Below, piece by piece: positions 51,575 through 60,543 of a stretch of DNA of 64,000 bases. Positions within the stretch are counted from its first letter, which is position 1, and the number at the start of each line of letters is the position of its first letter. This DNA is from an uncultured Eubacteriales bacterium. GTDB taxonomy: Bacteria > Bacillota > Clostridia > Peptostreptococcales > Anaerovoracaceae. A program made the position numbers and the translations under genes. Where the stretch lies: positions 1 through 64,000 of the forward strand of contig UQNJ01000004.1 of the NCBI GenBank assembly GCA_900542295.1, in the 5' to 3' direction. The notes under the pieces were generated by a model. The model ran no database searches and had not been told where the DNA came from. It saw only the letters and a program-made list of their open reading frames with translations.

Positions 51575-54477
51575 TGGGAAAAGGACAAAAAAGACTTGGC
51601 TATGTGTTGCTTGCTATAGTCTTGATAGTTGTGCTGTTTGTAAGCCTTATAGGTTTTATAGCCGACTTCCTTTGGTTTAAAGAAATGGGATATTTATCCG
51701 TATTCTTTAAGAAAATGGTGACGCAGCTTACTGTAGGAATACCTACATTCATAGTTGTCACCGGGCTTGTATATATATATTTGAACAAGCTTAAAAAAGG
51801 GTATTTTTCGAAGATTGCATCTTCTGAGGAAACCGATTTGAGAAAACTGAAAAAAACCACGATAGTATTGTCGGCGATTTTCGGTCTTTTTGCTACGGTA
51901 ATGACGATAATGGAACTTTGGTTTGAAATATTGAAATTCACCAACAGTACATCGTTTGATCTTAATGATCCACTATTTAACATGGATATATCGTTTTATA
52001 TATTCAAACTGGATTTCCTGTCACAGCTCAACGATATCCTTATAGGAATTATTATCGGATTTATACTTTTAACAGTTATTTATTATATTATACTGATGAC
52101 TGTCAGAACTCCTGATGTTTTCAAAGAAGAAGTTCCGCCTGATGCTGAGTCGGCAGACGGCGAGGGAGAAAGATATTCAGGCAGTTCAAATCCTTTTGAG
52201 AATGGAAACAGAAGAACAAATGATGCGAATGAATTTTTCGGAAAATTCAGCGAAGCTTTTACAGGTAAGAAGTTCCAGGCAAGACCGGTAAAACCTAAAA
52301 AGCAGTTTGATGACAGCAATTTCAAGCAGTTAATGCAGATTGCTTCCGGCAAGCTTGCTGTTTTGGGATTTATATTTTTCATAATGCTTGGAGTAAGCTT
52401 CTTCCTCCAGCAGTTTGATTTACTTCATACTCATACGGGAGCCGTATACGGCGCAGGATTCACCGATGTAACGGTTACTCTGTGGAAGCTTAGAATTCTA
52501 TGTGTGTTGTCCGTACTTGCGGCGATAATGTTTATTGTACACATGAAGAAAAAGGCATACAAAAAACTGCTGACAATTCCTGCAGTTATGATTGTTGTTG
52601 GGCTTGTTGGAACAGGAGCAACATTCCTTATACAGAACTTTATTGTATCGCCTGACGAGCTGAACAAGGAAAGAGAATATCTGGAAAGAAATATTGAATA
52701 TACGCAGCATGCTTATCAGCTTGATGATGTGACGACCACATCGTTTGCAGCTGACAATACTCTTACAGGAAGCGATATAGCTGAAAATTCCGAAACAATA
52801 AGCAATATTCGTATAAATGACTTCGATCCTGCACAGCAGTTCTATAATCAGACTCAGAGTATTCGTCAGTACTACACATTTAACGATGTAGATAATGACA
52901 GATATATGATAGACGGCAAATATACTCAGACATATCTTGCTACAAGAGAAATAGACGAGACAAAGATAAGTGATTCATGGCTCAACAGACATCTGAAATA
53001 TACTCACGGATATGGTATTACCATGTCCAGAGTAGATAAGGTGACATCCAGCGGTCAGCCTGATGTACTGATAGGCAACATTCCGCCGGAATCGTCTGTA
53101 GAAGACATTCAGATTAAAAGACCGGAGATTTATTTTGGAGAACTTTCAAACGAATATGTTATAGTAGGAACAGATGAGGATGAATTTGACTATCCTTCCG
53201 GAGAAAGCAATGCTTATACACGTTATGAGGGTGATGCCGGAATCAAAATGAACTTCTTCAATCGTCTTGTATTTGCTGTGAAAGAAGGCAGTATCAAGCT
53301 TCTTGTTTCATCTAACATAGACAGTGATTCCAAGATAATAATTCACAGGAATGTAATGGACAGAGTAAAAACGATAATGCCATATCTGTCATATGAAGAA
53401 GATCCGTACATGGTAACTTCCGAAGGGAAGCTTTACTGGATGGTTGATGCATATACTACAAGCTCAAATTATCCTTATTCTCAGCCATGGGAAAACGAGC
53501 ACAACACCAACTACATCAGAAACTCTGTAAAAGTGGTTGTAGACGCATATAACGGAGATGTAAGCTTTTATGTTGTAGATGAAGAGGATCCTATTGCAGC
53601 CACTTATGCTAAGATATATCCTAAACTGTTTAAGGATATGGACGAAATGCCGGAAGGTCTGAAGGCACATATCCGTTATCCTAACAAATTATTGCAGATT
53701 CAGGCAGATATATTTGCAAGATATCATATGGAAGATATCGGTGTGTTCTATCTGAACGAAGACCAGTGGGATATAGCTTACGAGATATACGGAACAGAGC
53801 AGATGCAGATGACTCCGACATATTATATTGCTAAGCTTCCGGGAGAAGAAAAGGCAGAGTTCTTCAACTCTATTCCGTTCACTCCTAAGAGCAAGAAAAA
53901 TATGACGGCGCTGATGGTTGCTCGAAATGATGGCGAACATTACGGAGAACTGGTGTTATATCAATTCCCTAAGAGTAAAACTATCTATGGACCTGAGCAG
54001 GTAGAGGCTCAGATTGACCAAAATACCGAAATATCAAAAGAATTTTCACTTTGGAATTCTTCCGGAACTACTTACAGAAGAGGAAATATGTTTGTAATAC
54101 CTATAAATTCCTCTATTCTATATGTAGAACCGGTATATCTGGAAGCGACTAATTCAAGTATTCCTGAAGTAAAGAGAATAATAGTTGCATATAATGATCG
54201 TATTGCGTATGAAGAAACTTTAGCCGAATGTCTTGTTTCTCTGTTTGGAGATGAGGCCGCATCAGGTGTGGATTCGGCAGGAGGTTCCGTAGGCGGTCAA
54301 ACAGAGGGCGGCGAAGGTAGTACCGTGCCTGAAGCAGAACTCAGTCAGGCAGAACTTATTCAGAAAGCGGCCACCGCATATGACAATGCACAGGCAGCTC
54401 TCAAAGACGGTGACTGGGCATCTTACGGAGAATATATGGAAGAACTTGAAGAAGCTTTGAATAAGCTTGCAGCATAA
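51574..54477 (+). CDS. UPF0182 family membrane protein
   Basis: 967 residues. Seven membrane helices in the first 360 residues (starting LLAIVLIVVLFVSLIGFIA), then a large extracytoplasmic region (IRINDFDPAQQFYNQTQSI; YTHGYGITMSRVDKV) and an Ala/Glu-rich end. Function in the family is unknown. A glycine-rich linker (EGGEGSTVPE) precedes the last helices. The start overlaps the zinc-ribbon gene, suggesting a membrane complex. Confidence 0.88.
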   Translation: MGKGQKRLGYVLLAIVLIVVLFVSLIGFIADFLWFKEMGYLSVFFKKMVTQLTVGIPTFIVVTGLVYIYLNKLKKGYFSKIASSEETDLRKLKKTTIVLSAIFGLFATVMTIMELWFEILKFTNSTSFDLNDPLFNMDISFYIFKLDFLSQLNDILIGIIIGFILLTVIYYIILMTVRTPDVFKEEVPPDAESADGEGERYSGSSNPFENGNRRTNDANEFFGKFSEAFTGKKFQARPVKPKKQFDDSNFKQLMQIASGKLAVLGFIFFIMLGVSFFLQQFDLLHTHTGAVYGAGFTDVTVTLWKLRILCVLSVLAAIMFIVHMKKKAYKKLLTIPAVMIVVGLVGTGATFLIQNFIVSPDELNKEREYLERNIEYTQHAYQLDDVTTTSFAADNTLTGSDIAENSETISNIRINDFDPAQQFYNQTQSIRQYYTFNDVDNDRYMIDGKYTQTYLATREIDETKISDSWLNRHLKYTHGYGITMSRVDKVTSSGQPDVLIGNIPPESSVEDIQIKRPEIYFGELSNEYVIVGTDEDEFDYPSGESNAYTRYEGDAGIKMNFFNRLVFAVKEGSIKLLVSSNIDSDSKIIIHRNVMDRVKTIMPYLSYEEDPYMVTSEGKLYWMVDAYTTSSNYPYSQPWENEHNTNYIRNSVKVVVDAYNGDVSFYVVDEEDPIAATYAKIYPKLFKDMDEMPEGLKAHIRYPNKLLQIQADIFARYHMEDIGVFYLNEDQWDIAYEIYGTEQMQMTPTYYIAKLPGEEKAEFFNSIPFTPKSKKNMTALMVARNDGEHYGELVLYQFPKSKTIYGPEQVEAQIDQNTEISKEFSLWNSSGTTYRRGNMFVIPINSSILYVEPVYLEATNSSIPEVKRIIVAYNDRIAYEETLAECLVSLFGDEAASGVDSAGGSVGGQTEGGEGSTVPEAELSQAELIQKAATAYDNAQAALKDGDWASYGEYMEELEEALNKLAA

Positions 54478-54486
54478 GGTTAATAC

Positions 54487-54522
54487 AATGCCGGTCGCAG
54501 AGCGGCCGGCATTAAAAAAATA
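54487..54522 (+). terminator. Terminator after UPF0182
   Basis: AATGCCGG(T)CGC pairs with GCGGCCGGCATT. The tail is A/T-rich rather than pure T. Confidence 0.65.
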
Positions 54523-54547
54523 AATTTTAATTGCGTGGAGGTAAAAT

Positions 54548-56464
54548 ATGCTGGAATTTGATTTTGAACGCATGCTGTTCAAAATTCCGCCGGAAAAACA
54601 TGATAAGGAATCTTTGACGGCGATATTGACAAGACATCCTGAGGTGGAATTCATATCTTTTGTAGGGCTTGATATTGCAGGCAACGATACTGATGAGAGG
54701 ATTCCTGTAAAAATGTTTCTAAATGATATGGACGATATGCTTGAACATGGCGTTCAGACTGATGGATCCAGCGTGCATTTGCCTAAAATTACTTCACTAA
54801 ATAACGCAAAGGTAGATATGATACCCGACGCAAGCGTAAATTGGTATGTAGATTATAATTTTGACAATATCAACAGAAAACGGGGGCTTCCTGTGGGAAC
54901 CCTTAGAATCCCTTCATTTCTTGTTCATAATGAAAGGGTGCAGGTTGGCTCAAGGTCAATACTAAAACAAGCGATGTCAAAGTTTAAAGAAGATCTGATG
55001 AAACTTCTTATCGAAAATCCTTACGTGTTCGAGTATATCGACGGTGCAGACAGTGCAGATGATATAGAAGAAATTAAGGTAACAAGTGCCACGGAACTTG
55101 AATTCTGGGTTAGAACTCCTGAGGACAAGGCTGACAAGGAACAGCTTTCCACCTCACAGGAGCTAAAAGAGCAATATTGGAAGAGAACTTACGGACCGGT
55201 AAGAACAGCTCTGGAAAAATCTCTTGAAATTCTTGATTATTATGGCTTTGAAATGGAGATGGGTCATAAAGAAGTGGGAGGAGTAAAGTCAAGACTTACT
55301 CGCTCGGGAGCACATGATCATATAATGGAACAGCTTGAAATAGACTGGAAATATTCCGATGCCATGCAGGCCGCCGATAATGAAAAGCAGGTAAAATATG
55401 TAGTAAGAGATATATTTAATCAATTTGGTCTGGTTACAACATTTATGGCAAAGCCTGTAGAGGGTGTTGCAGGCAGTGGAGAGCATACGCACTTAGGCGT
55501 TTCTGCAAAGCTTAAAAACGGAAAGATTATAAATCTTTTTTCTGCCGCAAATCCAATGGCTGATTTCTTGAATCCTGTAGGCTTCGGTGCGCTTATGGGA
55601 ATTTTAAAAAATTATGAAGCTATAAACCCTTTTGTAAGTCCTACTATAGACGCACTTAACAGACAAAAACCGGGTTACGAAGCGCCTGTATGCGTTGCAA
55701 CTTCATTGGGACACAGTACTGTTGATCCATCAAGAAACAGAACTATTCTGGTAGGCTTGGTAAGAGACAGAAATAAGACATTGGCAACAAGGTTTGAGCT
55801 TCGTTCGCCGCATCCAAAGTCAAATACATATCTGGTACTGGCAAGCAGTTATATGGCAATGCTTGACGGAATAACCAAAGTGCTGATGGAGAAAAGGACT
55901 CCTAAAGAGTTGGAAAAATCTATTTCCAAGAAGCATGGTGAAGAGGATTTCTATCTTGAAAAGGATAGAGAGTACAGGAGCGAGCTTAATATATTTAAAG
56001 ATTATACAGAAGAAGAAAGAAATTTGCTGTTTGGTATAGCGCCTAAGACTGTATGGGAAAACATACAGGGATTTTACAGGTACCCTGAAAAGACTGAGGC
56101 GATTTCGGGAGGCGGAGTCATTCCTCATATAGCAATAGAGTCTTTTGCCGCATATGCCATAAATCAATGGAAAAAAGAACTTCATGACAGGATAATTCCT
56201 GACTATATGAGAGATATAAGGGAGTACAGGATGATGCACGGCAGTGATGCTACAGACTATGATTTGGCAAATTGGGAGGAAATAAACAAGATCAGATATG
56301 CAATAGCCAAAGATAGTCTGTCGAGCAAAGGATTGTTGACAAGAACCAAGGAAGCCTTAGATAACGGCGAATATCAGCTGGCATCTGATTTACAAATAGA
56401 ACTTCAGGGCAAGATGAGTGTACTAAGAAAACTTTATACAAGATACAGAAAGAATCTGTTGTAG
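54548..56464 (+). CDS. glnA: Glutamine synthetase, large clostridial form
   Basis: 638 residues, longer than the usual 440-470 of GSI, as in the extended Clostridia form. Catalytic core motifs: the N-terminal grasp region with DGSSVHLPK, EMEMGHKEVGGVKSRLTRSG (metal-binding Glu), FMAKPVEGVAGSGEHTHLG (ATP/metal site) and TRFELRSPHPKSNTYL (substrate Arg). It makes glutamine from glutamate, ammonia and ATP in the cytosol. The C-terminal approximately 150 residues are an extra helical region. It heads an apparent operon with serS and a Crp/Fnr gene. Confidence 0.92.
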   Translation: MLEFDFERMLFKIPPEKHDKESLTAILTRHPEVEFISFVGLDIAGNDTDERIPVKMFLNDMDDMLEHGVQTDGSSVHLPKITSLNNAKVDMIPDASVNWYVDYNFDNINRKRGLPVGTLRIPSFLVHNERVQVGSRSILKQAMSKFKEDLMKLLIENPYVFEYIDGADSADDIEEIKVTSATELEFWVRTPEDKADKEQLSTSQELKEQYWKRTYGPVRTALEKSLEILDYYGFEMEMGHKEVGGVKSRLTRSGAHDHIMEQLEIDWKYSDAMQAADNEKQVKYVVRDIFNQFGLVTTFMAKPVEGVAGSGEHTHLGVSAKLKNGKIINLFSAANPMADFLNPVGFGALMGILKNYEAINPFVSPTIDALNRQKPGYEAPVCVATSLGHSTVDPSRNRTILVGLVRDRNKTLATRFELRSPHPKSNTYLVLASSYMAMLDGITKVLMEKRTPKELEKSISKKHGEEDFYLEKDREYRSELNIFKDYTEEERNLLFGIAPKTVWENIQGFYRYPEKTEAISGGGVIPHIAIESFAAYAINQWKKELHDRIIPDYMRDIREYRMMHGSDATDYDLANWEEINKIRYAIAKDSLSSKGLLTRTKEALDNGEYQLASDLQIELQGKMSVLRKLYTRYRKNLL

Positions 56465-56474
56465 GAGGGAAGCT

Positions 56475-57746
56475 ATGTTAGATATTAAAAGAATCAGAGA
56501 AGACTACGATAATGTAAAAGAAGCAGTCGAAAAAAGATGTAAAGGAGATTTTGGTCTTTCAAAGGTGCCTGAGCTGGACACTAAGAGAAGAGAACTTCTT
56601 CTTGAAGTAGAAAAGATGAAGAACCGCCAGAACACTGTATCAAAGGAAATACCGAAGCTTAAAAAAGCGGGCGAGGATACTGCTGATATTATGGCTGAGA
56701 TGAAAGAATTGTCTATGGCCATAAAGGAGATGGATAATAAGCTGGGCGCAATAGAAAAAGAACTCAAAGATACTTTGCTTGGTGTGCCTAATACTCCGTA
56801 TAAAGATGTGCAGGTTGGAGAAGATGACAGTGATAATGTTGAAATGAGAAGATTCAAAGAGCCGAAAGATTTCGGATTTGAACCTAAGGCTCATTGGGAT
56901 ATCGGTACAGATCTTGATATTCTGGATTTTGACAGAGCAGCTAAGATTTCCGGAGCAAGATTTACAGTTTACAAGGGACTTGGAGCAAGACTGGAAAGAG
57001 CTGTTATATCATTCATGCTTGACCTTCATACCATAGATCAGGACTATGTTGAAATACTTCCGCCTTTCATGGTGAACAGAGCGGCGATGACGGGAACGGG
57101 ACAGCTGCCTAAATTTGAAGAGGATATGTTCTATGTGCCGCAGAAGGATTTCTTCCTGATACCTACGGCAGAAGTGCCTGTAACCAATCTTAGAGCACAG
57201 GAAATTATGCCTGAAGAAGAACTTCCGGTATATTATACTGCCTACACTCCTTGCTTCCGTGCAGAGGCAGGTTCGGCAGGAAGAGATACAAGAGGACTTA
57301 TAAGACAGCATCAGTTTAACAAGGTTGAGCTTGTTAAATTTGTCAAGCCGGAAACTTCATATGATGAGCTTGAAAAACTTACCGCAGACGCAGAAGCAGT
57401 GCTCCAGATTCTGGATATTCCGTACAGAGTTGTGAGATTGAGCTCAGGCGATCTGGGATTTTCATCGGCAATGACTTACGATATAGAAGTGTGGATGCCA
57501 AGCTACGGAAGGTATGTTGAAATATCTTCTTGCAGTAACTTTGAAGATTACCAGGCAAGAAGAGCCAATATCAGATACAGAAATGAAGAAACCGGCAAGG
57601 CTGAATTTGTGCACACTCTTAACGGTTCAGGGCTTGCAGTCGGAAGAACTGTGGCTGCTATTCTGGAGAATTATCAGCAGGCTGACGGAAGCGTGGTTAT
57701 TCCTGAAGCACTTAGAAAATACATGGGCTGCGATGTAATAAAATAG
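56475..57746 (+). CDS. serS: Seryl-tRNA synthetase
   Basis: 423 residues, class II synthetase. N-terminal coiled-coil tRNA-binding arm (about 25-105), motif 1 near ARLERAVISFMLDLH, motif 2 with FRAEAGSAGRDTRGLIRQHQF (ATP site), motif 3 LNGSGLAVGRTVAAILE. It is 10 bases after glnA with TAGGAGGG, so no T-box leader is possible here. Confidence 0.95.
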   Translation: MLDIKRIREDYDNVKEAVEKRCKGDFGLSKVPELDTKRRELLLEVEKMKNRQNTVSKEIPKLKKAGEDTADIMAEMKELSMAIKEMDNKLGAIEKELKDTLLGVPNTPYKDVQVGEDDSDNVEMRRFKEPKDFGFEPKAHWDIGTDLDILDFDRAAKISGARFTVYKGLGARLERAVISFMLDLHTIDQDYVEILPPFMVNRAAMTGTGQLPKFEEDMFYVPQKDFFLIPTAEVPVTNLRAQEIMPEEELPVYYTAYTPCFRAEAGSAGRDTRGLIRQHQFNKVELVKFVKPETSYDELEKLTADAEAVLQILDIPYRVVRLSSGDLGFSSAMTYDIEVWMPSYGRYVEISSCSNFEDYQARRANIRYRNEETGKAEFVHTLNGSGLAVGRTVAAILENYQQADGSVVIPEALRKYMGCDVIK

Positions 57747-57748
57747 TC

Positions 57749-58429
57749 ATGGAAATAAGAGAAAATTTATTGTTCGGCGGAATAAGCCAGGAAAGCATAG
57801 ACAGGATACTGGTATGTTCAAAAAGCAAGATTAGAAAATATCATCACGGAGAAAAGATATTTGCACAGGGAGATGAACCTGTAAAACTGTTTGTATTGCT
57901 CAAGGGAAGAGTAAAACTTGTAAAAAATCTTTTCTCGGGAAAGCAGCACTTTCTTGATGAGGTAAGCGAAGGAAGCGTTTTTGGTGAAAACTGTTTCATT
58001 GGTGAAAGAAGCTGTTACAATTATGATGCAGAGGCTGCCGCCGATACGGAAATTCTTGAGATACCATGGCAATATTTTCATTGTTTTTGTGACAATTCTT
58101 GTGCGCATCATCAGCAGCTTATCAGAAATATGCTTGGCATATTGTCCGGTAAGGAAATACAGGCAATGAAAAAAATAAGCATGGTGACGCCTACTTCTTT
58201 AAAAGAACGAATTGCAAATTGGCTTCTTGATTGCCTTGAAACAGATAGTACCGGTAATGATACGGTGTATTTGAGGATGGACAGAGAAGAACTGTCGGAG
58301 TTTTTGGGAGTAGCAAGACCGTCTCTTTCAAGAGCGTTGATGAAGCTTAAGGAAGAGGGAGTTATTGATGTCGAAAAAAATAGAATTATTGTTTTAGACC
58401 GATATGCGTTAGAAGAGATAGCAAACTGA
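57749..58429 (+). CDS. Crp/Fnr-family transcription regulator
   Basis: 226 residues. Cyclic-nucleotide-type sensor barrel (about 15-130: GEKIFAQGDEPVKLFVLLKG), dimer helix, and a C-terminal winged helix (REELSEFLGVARPSLSRALM, about 180-199). The sensor part has several cysteines (CFCDNSC, NCF, SCY), so an Fe-S or redox role is possible but not shown. It starts 3 bases after serS and ends just before a terminator and a Fnr-spaced palindrome. Confidence 0.85.
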   Translation: MEIRENLLFGGISQESIDRILVCSKSKIRKYHHGEKIFAQGDEPVKLFVLLKGRVKLVKNLFSGKQHFLDEVSEGSVFGENCFIGERSCYNYDAEAAADTEILEIPWQYFHCFCDNSCAHHQQLIRNMLGILSGKEIQAMKKISMVTPTSLKERIANWLLDCLETDSTGNDTVYLRMDREELSEFLGVARPSLSRALMKLKEEGVIDVEKNRIIVLDRYALEEIAN

Positions 58430-58443
58430 TAAAATAAATCAAA

Positions 58444-58504
58444 ACAGACTGCTTGATTAAGGAACGATGTTTTTCGCAAACCTTATTCATGCAGTCTTTT
58501 TTTA
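58444..58504 (+). terminator. Terminator after the Crp/Fnr gene
   Basis: AGACTGC(TTGA) pairs with (TCAT)GCAGTCT at the ends of a long hairpin, followed by TTTTTT. Confidence 0.75.
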
Positions 58505-58529
58505 AAAAAAGAAAAAAATTCACAAATTC

Positions 58530-58543
58530 GTAACTATGGTTAC
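58530..58543. promoter_or_regulatory. Fnr-type palindrome upstream of the acyl-CoA dehydrogenase fusion
   Basis: GTAAC-TATG-GTTAC: two 5-base half-sites with a 4-base spacer, the same geometry as the Fnr box (TTGAT-N4-ATCAA) but different bases. It lies 57 bases before the ATG and just after the Crp/Fnr gene. Confidence 0.5.
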
Positions 58544-58599
58544 ATATTTTTGGAAATTTTTTGTTTAATATAAAAACATAGAATGAAAGGAGGGTAACT

Positions 58600-60525
58600 A
58601 TGTTATTTCAGACTTCAAAAGAGCATGAACAATTGCGTGCACAGATTAGAGAGTGGGTGGAAAGAGAAATTAAGCCAATTGCTTTTTCTCTTGATAAAAA
58701 TAATGAATTTCCCGAAGAGCAGATAAAAGACTTCGGCAAAAAGGGATTCATGGGGCTTCCGTATCCTAAAGAGTACGGCGGTGCCGGAAAAGATATATTA
58801 AGCTATGCCATTGCGGTAGAAGAGCTTTCGAGAGTTGACGGCGGCACGGGAGTAATACTGTCGGCACATGTCTCTCTGGGAGCATACCCTATATTTGCAT
58901 ACGGAACGGAGGAACAAAAGAAAAAGTACCTTGTTCCACTGGCAAAAGGAGAAAAAATAGGAGCATTCGGGCTTACTGAGCCAAACGCAGGTTCAGATGC
59001 AGGCGGAACAGAAACCACGGCAGAGCTTGTAGGAGATCATTATATTCTCAACGGCGAAAAGATATTTATAACAAACGGCGAAAAGGCAGATACATATATC
59101 ATATTTGCTGTTACAACGCCGGGCATAGGAACAAGAGGAATAAGTGCGTTCATAGTTGAAAAGGGATGGGAAGGTTTTACTTTCGGCGATCACTATGACA
59201 AGATGGGAATTCGCTCGTCTGCGACAGCACAGCTTCTTTTTAATAATGTAAAGATTCCAAAAGAAAACCTTCTCGGAAAAGAAGGACAGGGATTTAAAAT
59301 AGCAATGTCTACTTTAGACGGCGGCCGTATCGGCATCGCTTCTCAGGCACTTGGTATTGCCCAGGGAGCATACGAGGCTGCTGTAGAGTATGCTAAGGAA
59401 AGAGAACAATTTGGAGCGCCTATAGCTCAATTACAGGCGATTCAGTTTAAAATTGCCGAAATGGCAACAAAGATAAGAGCGGCAAGGTTCATGGTATACA
59501 GTGCGGCAGAGCTGAAAGAAAATCATCAGCCGTACGGAATGGAATCTGCAATGGCTAAGAAATACGCTTCGGACATATGTCTTGAAGTTGTAAACGACGC
59601 ACTCCAGACATTCGGCGGAAATGGGTACCTTAAAGGTATGGAAGTTGAGAGATTCTACAGAGATGCTAAAATCTGCACCATATATGAGGGAACCAATGAA
59701 ATACAGAGTGTCGTAATAGCGTCACATATTTTAGGAAAAGCAGCTAAGGCTGCACCTGCCGCAAAAGCGGTAAGCAATAAACTGCCTATTACCGGTGCAA
59801 GAAAGAGAATGATTATCAAGGATGGAACTGCGGAAGAAAAGGCAAAGCAGCTGGTGGATGCTCTGCAAACCGCAGGGTATGATTTTTCGGTAGGTATTGA
59901 CATCGATACACCGATAATCGAAGCAGAACGAGTAGTGAGCGCCGGCAAAGGAGTAGGCTCCAAGGAAAATATGGAACTTATAAAACGCTTGGCAAAAGCA
60001 GCGGGTGCAGCTTTAGGCTCTTCAAGACCTGTAGCGGAGCAATTGATGTATGTACCGCTTAACAGGTATGTGGGAATGAGCGGACAGAAATTCTCAGGAA
60101 ACCTTTATATAGCTTGTGGAATTTCAGGAGCCAGCCAGCATCTTAAAGGAATAAAAGATGCGTCAACAATAGTTGCAATTAATACTAACGCAAATGCTCC
60201 TATATTCAAAAATGCAGATTATGGAATAGTAGGAGATCTGAATGAAATAATACCTGCCCTTATTGAAGCTCTTGGAGGCGATGCACCTAAAAAGCCTGCG
60301 CCGCCTATGGTGAAGATGAAGAGGCAGGCAGCCGAAGAACCGTCTCCTGCACCTGTGGGAAGATATGTATGTCTCGGCTGCGGATATGAATACATACCTG
60401 AACTTGGCGATGAAGACGGTGATATTGCACCGGGAACAAAGTTTAAAGATCTTCCTGAAGATTGGGTCTGCCCTGAATGCAGCGAAGAAAAAAGCAATTT
60501 TATTCCATCGTCTGAGGAAGTTTAA
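58600..60525 (+). CDS. Acyl-CoA dehydrogenase-EtfA-like-rubredoxin fusion
   Basis: 641 residues, three domains in one chain. 1-380 is an acyl-CoA dehydrogenase with FAD-binding motifs and catalytic Glu363 in YEGTNEIQ. About 395-570 is the FAD-binding C-terminal domain of electron-transfer flavoprotein alpha (GAALGSSRPVAEQLMYVPLN; LYIACGISGASQHLKG). About 588-635 is a rubredoxin with Fe ligands C591, C594, C624 and C627. Electrons could pass from acyl-CoA through FAD to rubredoxin. The next gene is a flavodiiron protein, the classical rubredoxin-fed oxygen reductase. Start ATG with AAAGGAGGG. Confidence 0.88.
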   Translation: MLFQTSKEHEQLRAQIREWVEREIKPIAFSLDKNNEFPEEQIKDFGKKGFMGLPYPKEYGGAGKDILSYAIAVEELSRVDGGTGVILSAHVSLGAYPIFAYGTEEQKKKYLVPLAKGEKIGAFGLTEPNAGSDAGGTETTAELVGDHYILNGEKIFITNGEKADTYIIFAVTTPGIGTRGISAFIVEKGWEGFTFGDHYDKMGIRSSATAQLLFNNVKIPKENLLGKEGQGFKIAMSTLDGGRIGIASQALGIAQGAYEAAVEYAKEREQFGAPIAQLQAIQFKIAEMATKIRAARFMVYSAAELKENHQPYGMESAMAKKYASDICLEVVNDALQTFGGNGYLKGMEVERFYRDAKICTIYEGTNEIQSVVIASHILGKAAKAAPAAKAVSNKLPITGARKRMIIKDGTAEEKAKQLVDALQTAGYDFSVGIDIDTPIIEAERVVSAGKGVGSKENMELIKRLAKAAGAALGSSRPVAEQLMYVPLNRYVGMSGQKFSGNLYIACGISGASQHLKGIKDASTIVAINTNANAPIFKNADYGIVGDLNEIIPALIEALGGDAPKKPAPPMVKMKRQAAEEPSPAPVGRYVCLGCGYEYIPELGDEDGDIAPGTKFKDLPEDWVCPECSEEKSNFIPSSEEV

Positions 60526-60543
60526 TGAAAGGAGAAGCAGAAA

